Source: Candidatus Dojkabacteria bacterium (GTDB taxonomy: Bacteria > Patescibacteriota > Dojkabacteria > B142 > WJKM01). Taken from it: DNA of 12,645 nucleotides. Under the pieces are notes generated by a model. The model was not told the DNA's origin and did not search any database. It was given only the letters and a program-made list of their open reading frames with translations. Positions 11,667 to 12,645 of the stretch are shown in pieces (the first letter of the stretch is position 1; each line of letters starts with the position of its first letter). The stretch is taken from the NCBI GenBank assembly GCA_020429465.1, contig JAGQLH010000036.1, positions 1 to 12,645 of the forward strand, written 5' to 3'. The position numbers and the translations under genes are program-made.

Positions 11667-12645
11667 TTATTGGGTTTTACCTCTTTTTGTCATTTTGTGA
11701 CGATTTTTAACGGTTCTATTTTTTATGAAATATCTATATATTCTATATGCTCCAATTATTATTACCGATCCGACTATGCTTATCAATTTTATATATTGAG
11801 ATACAGCTTCTTTCTCACTGTATTGATTATTATCTAACTCAAAATTAGTTTGATTTACTTCATCAGTAGCAAATGTTCTTAATTCTGAGATTGTGAACTC
11901 TCTTGAGCTTAGTGATGTTATCTTTGCAATTGCTCCACGTGTCGTGGCACCAAATGGATCAAATTTGCCATCTCCATACCCTTGAATGATAGCTTCATCT
12001 CCAACAGTATAATTAGAAAGAAAAGCAATATAGCTTATAAATACATTTGAGGTATTAACATCAATAAATGACTCTGTCCTCGTAAGGTCAATTTCTATAC
12101 CCTTTTCTTTCATCGCAAGCGTAATAAACTTGGTAACTTGTCCTCTATCGACAAATTCGTCAGATCGGTAAAGTCCATCTGAATACCCATTGACTACACC
12201 TTTTGCATGTAATGTTTGTATATATTTGTAAAAAGTATGACCATCCCCAACATCAGGAAAATTTTCTCCTTCAGTATCATAGGGAATATCAAATGCTTCA
12301 ATAACAATCTTTGCCATCTCACCTCTTGTTACGTTTTGATCAGGTCGATAGGTACCATCTTCATAACCAGCAATTATTCCCTTACAATGTAAATCAATAA
12401 TATAGGACTCAAACGTATGATCTAAAATGTCTTTAAATGGTTTCAAAATCGCATTTGTGTAATATATATCGGGACAAATTTCTATTTCTTCATCACTAAG
12501 AATATTTGTTGGGATTGGTGTATTTAATGGTAAAGGTGTTCCCCCTCCACTACCACCTGTAGTTGTACTACCTGCAGGAGTTACTGATTGACTTGGATTT
12601 GGTGTCGGTGTTGGTGTACTCGTCTGTGTTGGACTTGGTGTCGGT
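11667..12645 (-). CDS. SLH-domain surface protein with C-terminal membrane anchor (5' end outside window)
   Basis: SLH domains bind wall-attached polymers and hold proteins at the cell surface. The frame is open from the window edge (first full codon at 12644), so the TTG at 12446, the first possible start inside the SLH part, is an internal Leu. The visible part begins with a Pro/Thr/Ser-rich, Gly-rich linker (PTPSPTQTSTPTPTPNPSQ), then three SLH modules: FKDILDHTF...GIIAGYEDGTYRPDQNVTRGEMAKIV; FPDVGDGHTFYKYI...GVVNGYSDGLYRSDEFVDRGQVTKFI; and FIDVNTSNVF...AIIQGYGDGKFDPFGATTRGAIAKI. An Asn/Glu-rich spacer, one hydrophobic helix (YIKLISIVGSVIIIGAYRIY) and a basic tail (KNRTVKNRHKMTKRGKTQ) follow. 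A single C-terminal anchor after the SLH modules means the protein could link membrane and wall polymer. The N-terminal domain, outside the window, is unknown. Confidence 0.85.
   Translation of the reverse strand, partial: PTPSPTQTSTPTPTPNPSQSVTPAGSTTTGGSGGGTPLPLNTPIPTNILSDEEIEICPDIYYTNAILKPFKDILDHTFESYIIDLHCKGIIAGYEDGTYRPDQNVTRGEMAKIVIEAFDIPYDTEGENFPDVGDGHTFYKYIQTLHAKGVVNGYSDGLYRSDEFVDRGQVTKFITLAMKEKGIEIDLTRTESFIDVNTSNVFISYIAFLSNYTVGDEAIIQGYGDGKFDPFGATTRGAIAKITSLSSREFTISELRTFATDEVNQTNFELDNNQYSEKEAVSQYIKLISIVGSVIIIGAYRIYRYFIKNRTVKNRHKMTKRGKTQ

Noticed and set aside
12444..12446. TTG as start codon of the SLH protein
   Set aside because: The frame stays open upstream to the window edge and encodes an uninterrupted Pro/Thr-rich linker plus residues completing the first SLH module, so this Leu is internal.
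12592..12645. Tandem DNA repeat at the window end
   Set aside because: The repeated GGTGTCGGT units are explained by coding for the Pro/Thr-rich linker of the SLH protein; unit spacing is irregular.

Overview
The window is AT-rich bacterial chromosomal DNA with short intergenic gaps, many small genes, few clear Shine-Dalgarno sites and the standard genetic code (TGA and TAG both serve as stops). The mix of an LCP-family cell-wall ligase, a polymer flippase, an SLH-domain surface protein with a C-terminal membrane anchor, a two-component system and several small orphan proteins fits a Gram-positive-type envelope. A Candidate Phyla Radiation (Patescibacteria) lineage is my best guess, but it is inference from gene style, with no marker gene to prove it. 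I see no tRNA, rRNA, CRISPR array or transposase.

Left part (1-3459, plus strand): the tail of a ribonuclease HI, then an envelope pair of a LytR-CpsA-Psr ligase and, 6 bp later, a polytopic flippase-like protein, then a small three-helix membrane protein. This last gene converges on, and overlaps by 17 bp, an unrecognised minus-strand gene (3443-4156).

Middle (4223-10187, minus strand): a nine-gene co-directional array. In transcription order it holds a pterin carbinolamine dehydratase-like protein, a PLDc_N-type membrane protein, an HD-domain 5'-nucleotidase, a MauE/DoxX-like membrane protein with a CxC motif, an EamA (DMT) transporter, a Nudix hydrolase, an OmpR-type response regulator, a histidine kinase and an exported helical protein. 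It ends at a strong GC-rich hairpin terminator (4223-4262). The HD-MauE-EamA-Nudix genes are spaced by 2 bp or overlap by 4 bp (ATGA), so they are probably translationally coupled. The response regulator has its own extended -10 promoter a few bases before its ATG, suggesting a leaderless mRNA. The regulator-kinase gap contains two hairpins with near-identical arms that could pair in two exclusive ways. The exported protein has an interrupted palindrome upstream and may be the output or sensor accessory of the two-component system.

Right part (10188-12645): a divergent promoter region, an orphan plus-strand gene, a previously hidden decayed small exported-protein gene (one frameshift plus one stop, 10742-10971), a peptide deformylase with altered motifs, and a surface protein running off the window end (Pro/Thr-rich linker, three SLH modules, C-terminal transmembrane helix and basic tail).

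Functionally, the flippase and LCP protein could export and attach a wall polymer that SLH proteins then bind, while the two-component system could monitor the envelope. The HD nucleotidase and Nudix enzyme suggest nucleotide or metabolite housekeeping.
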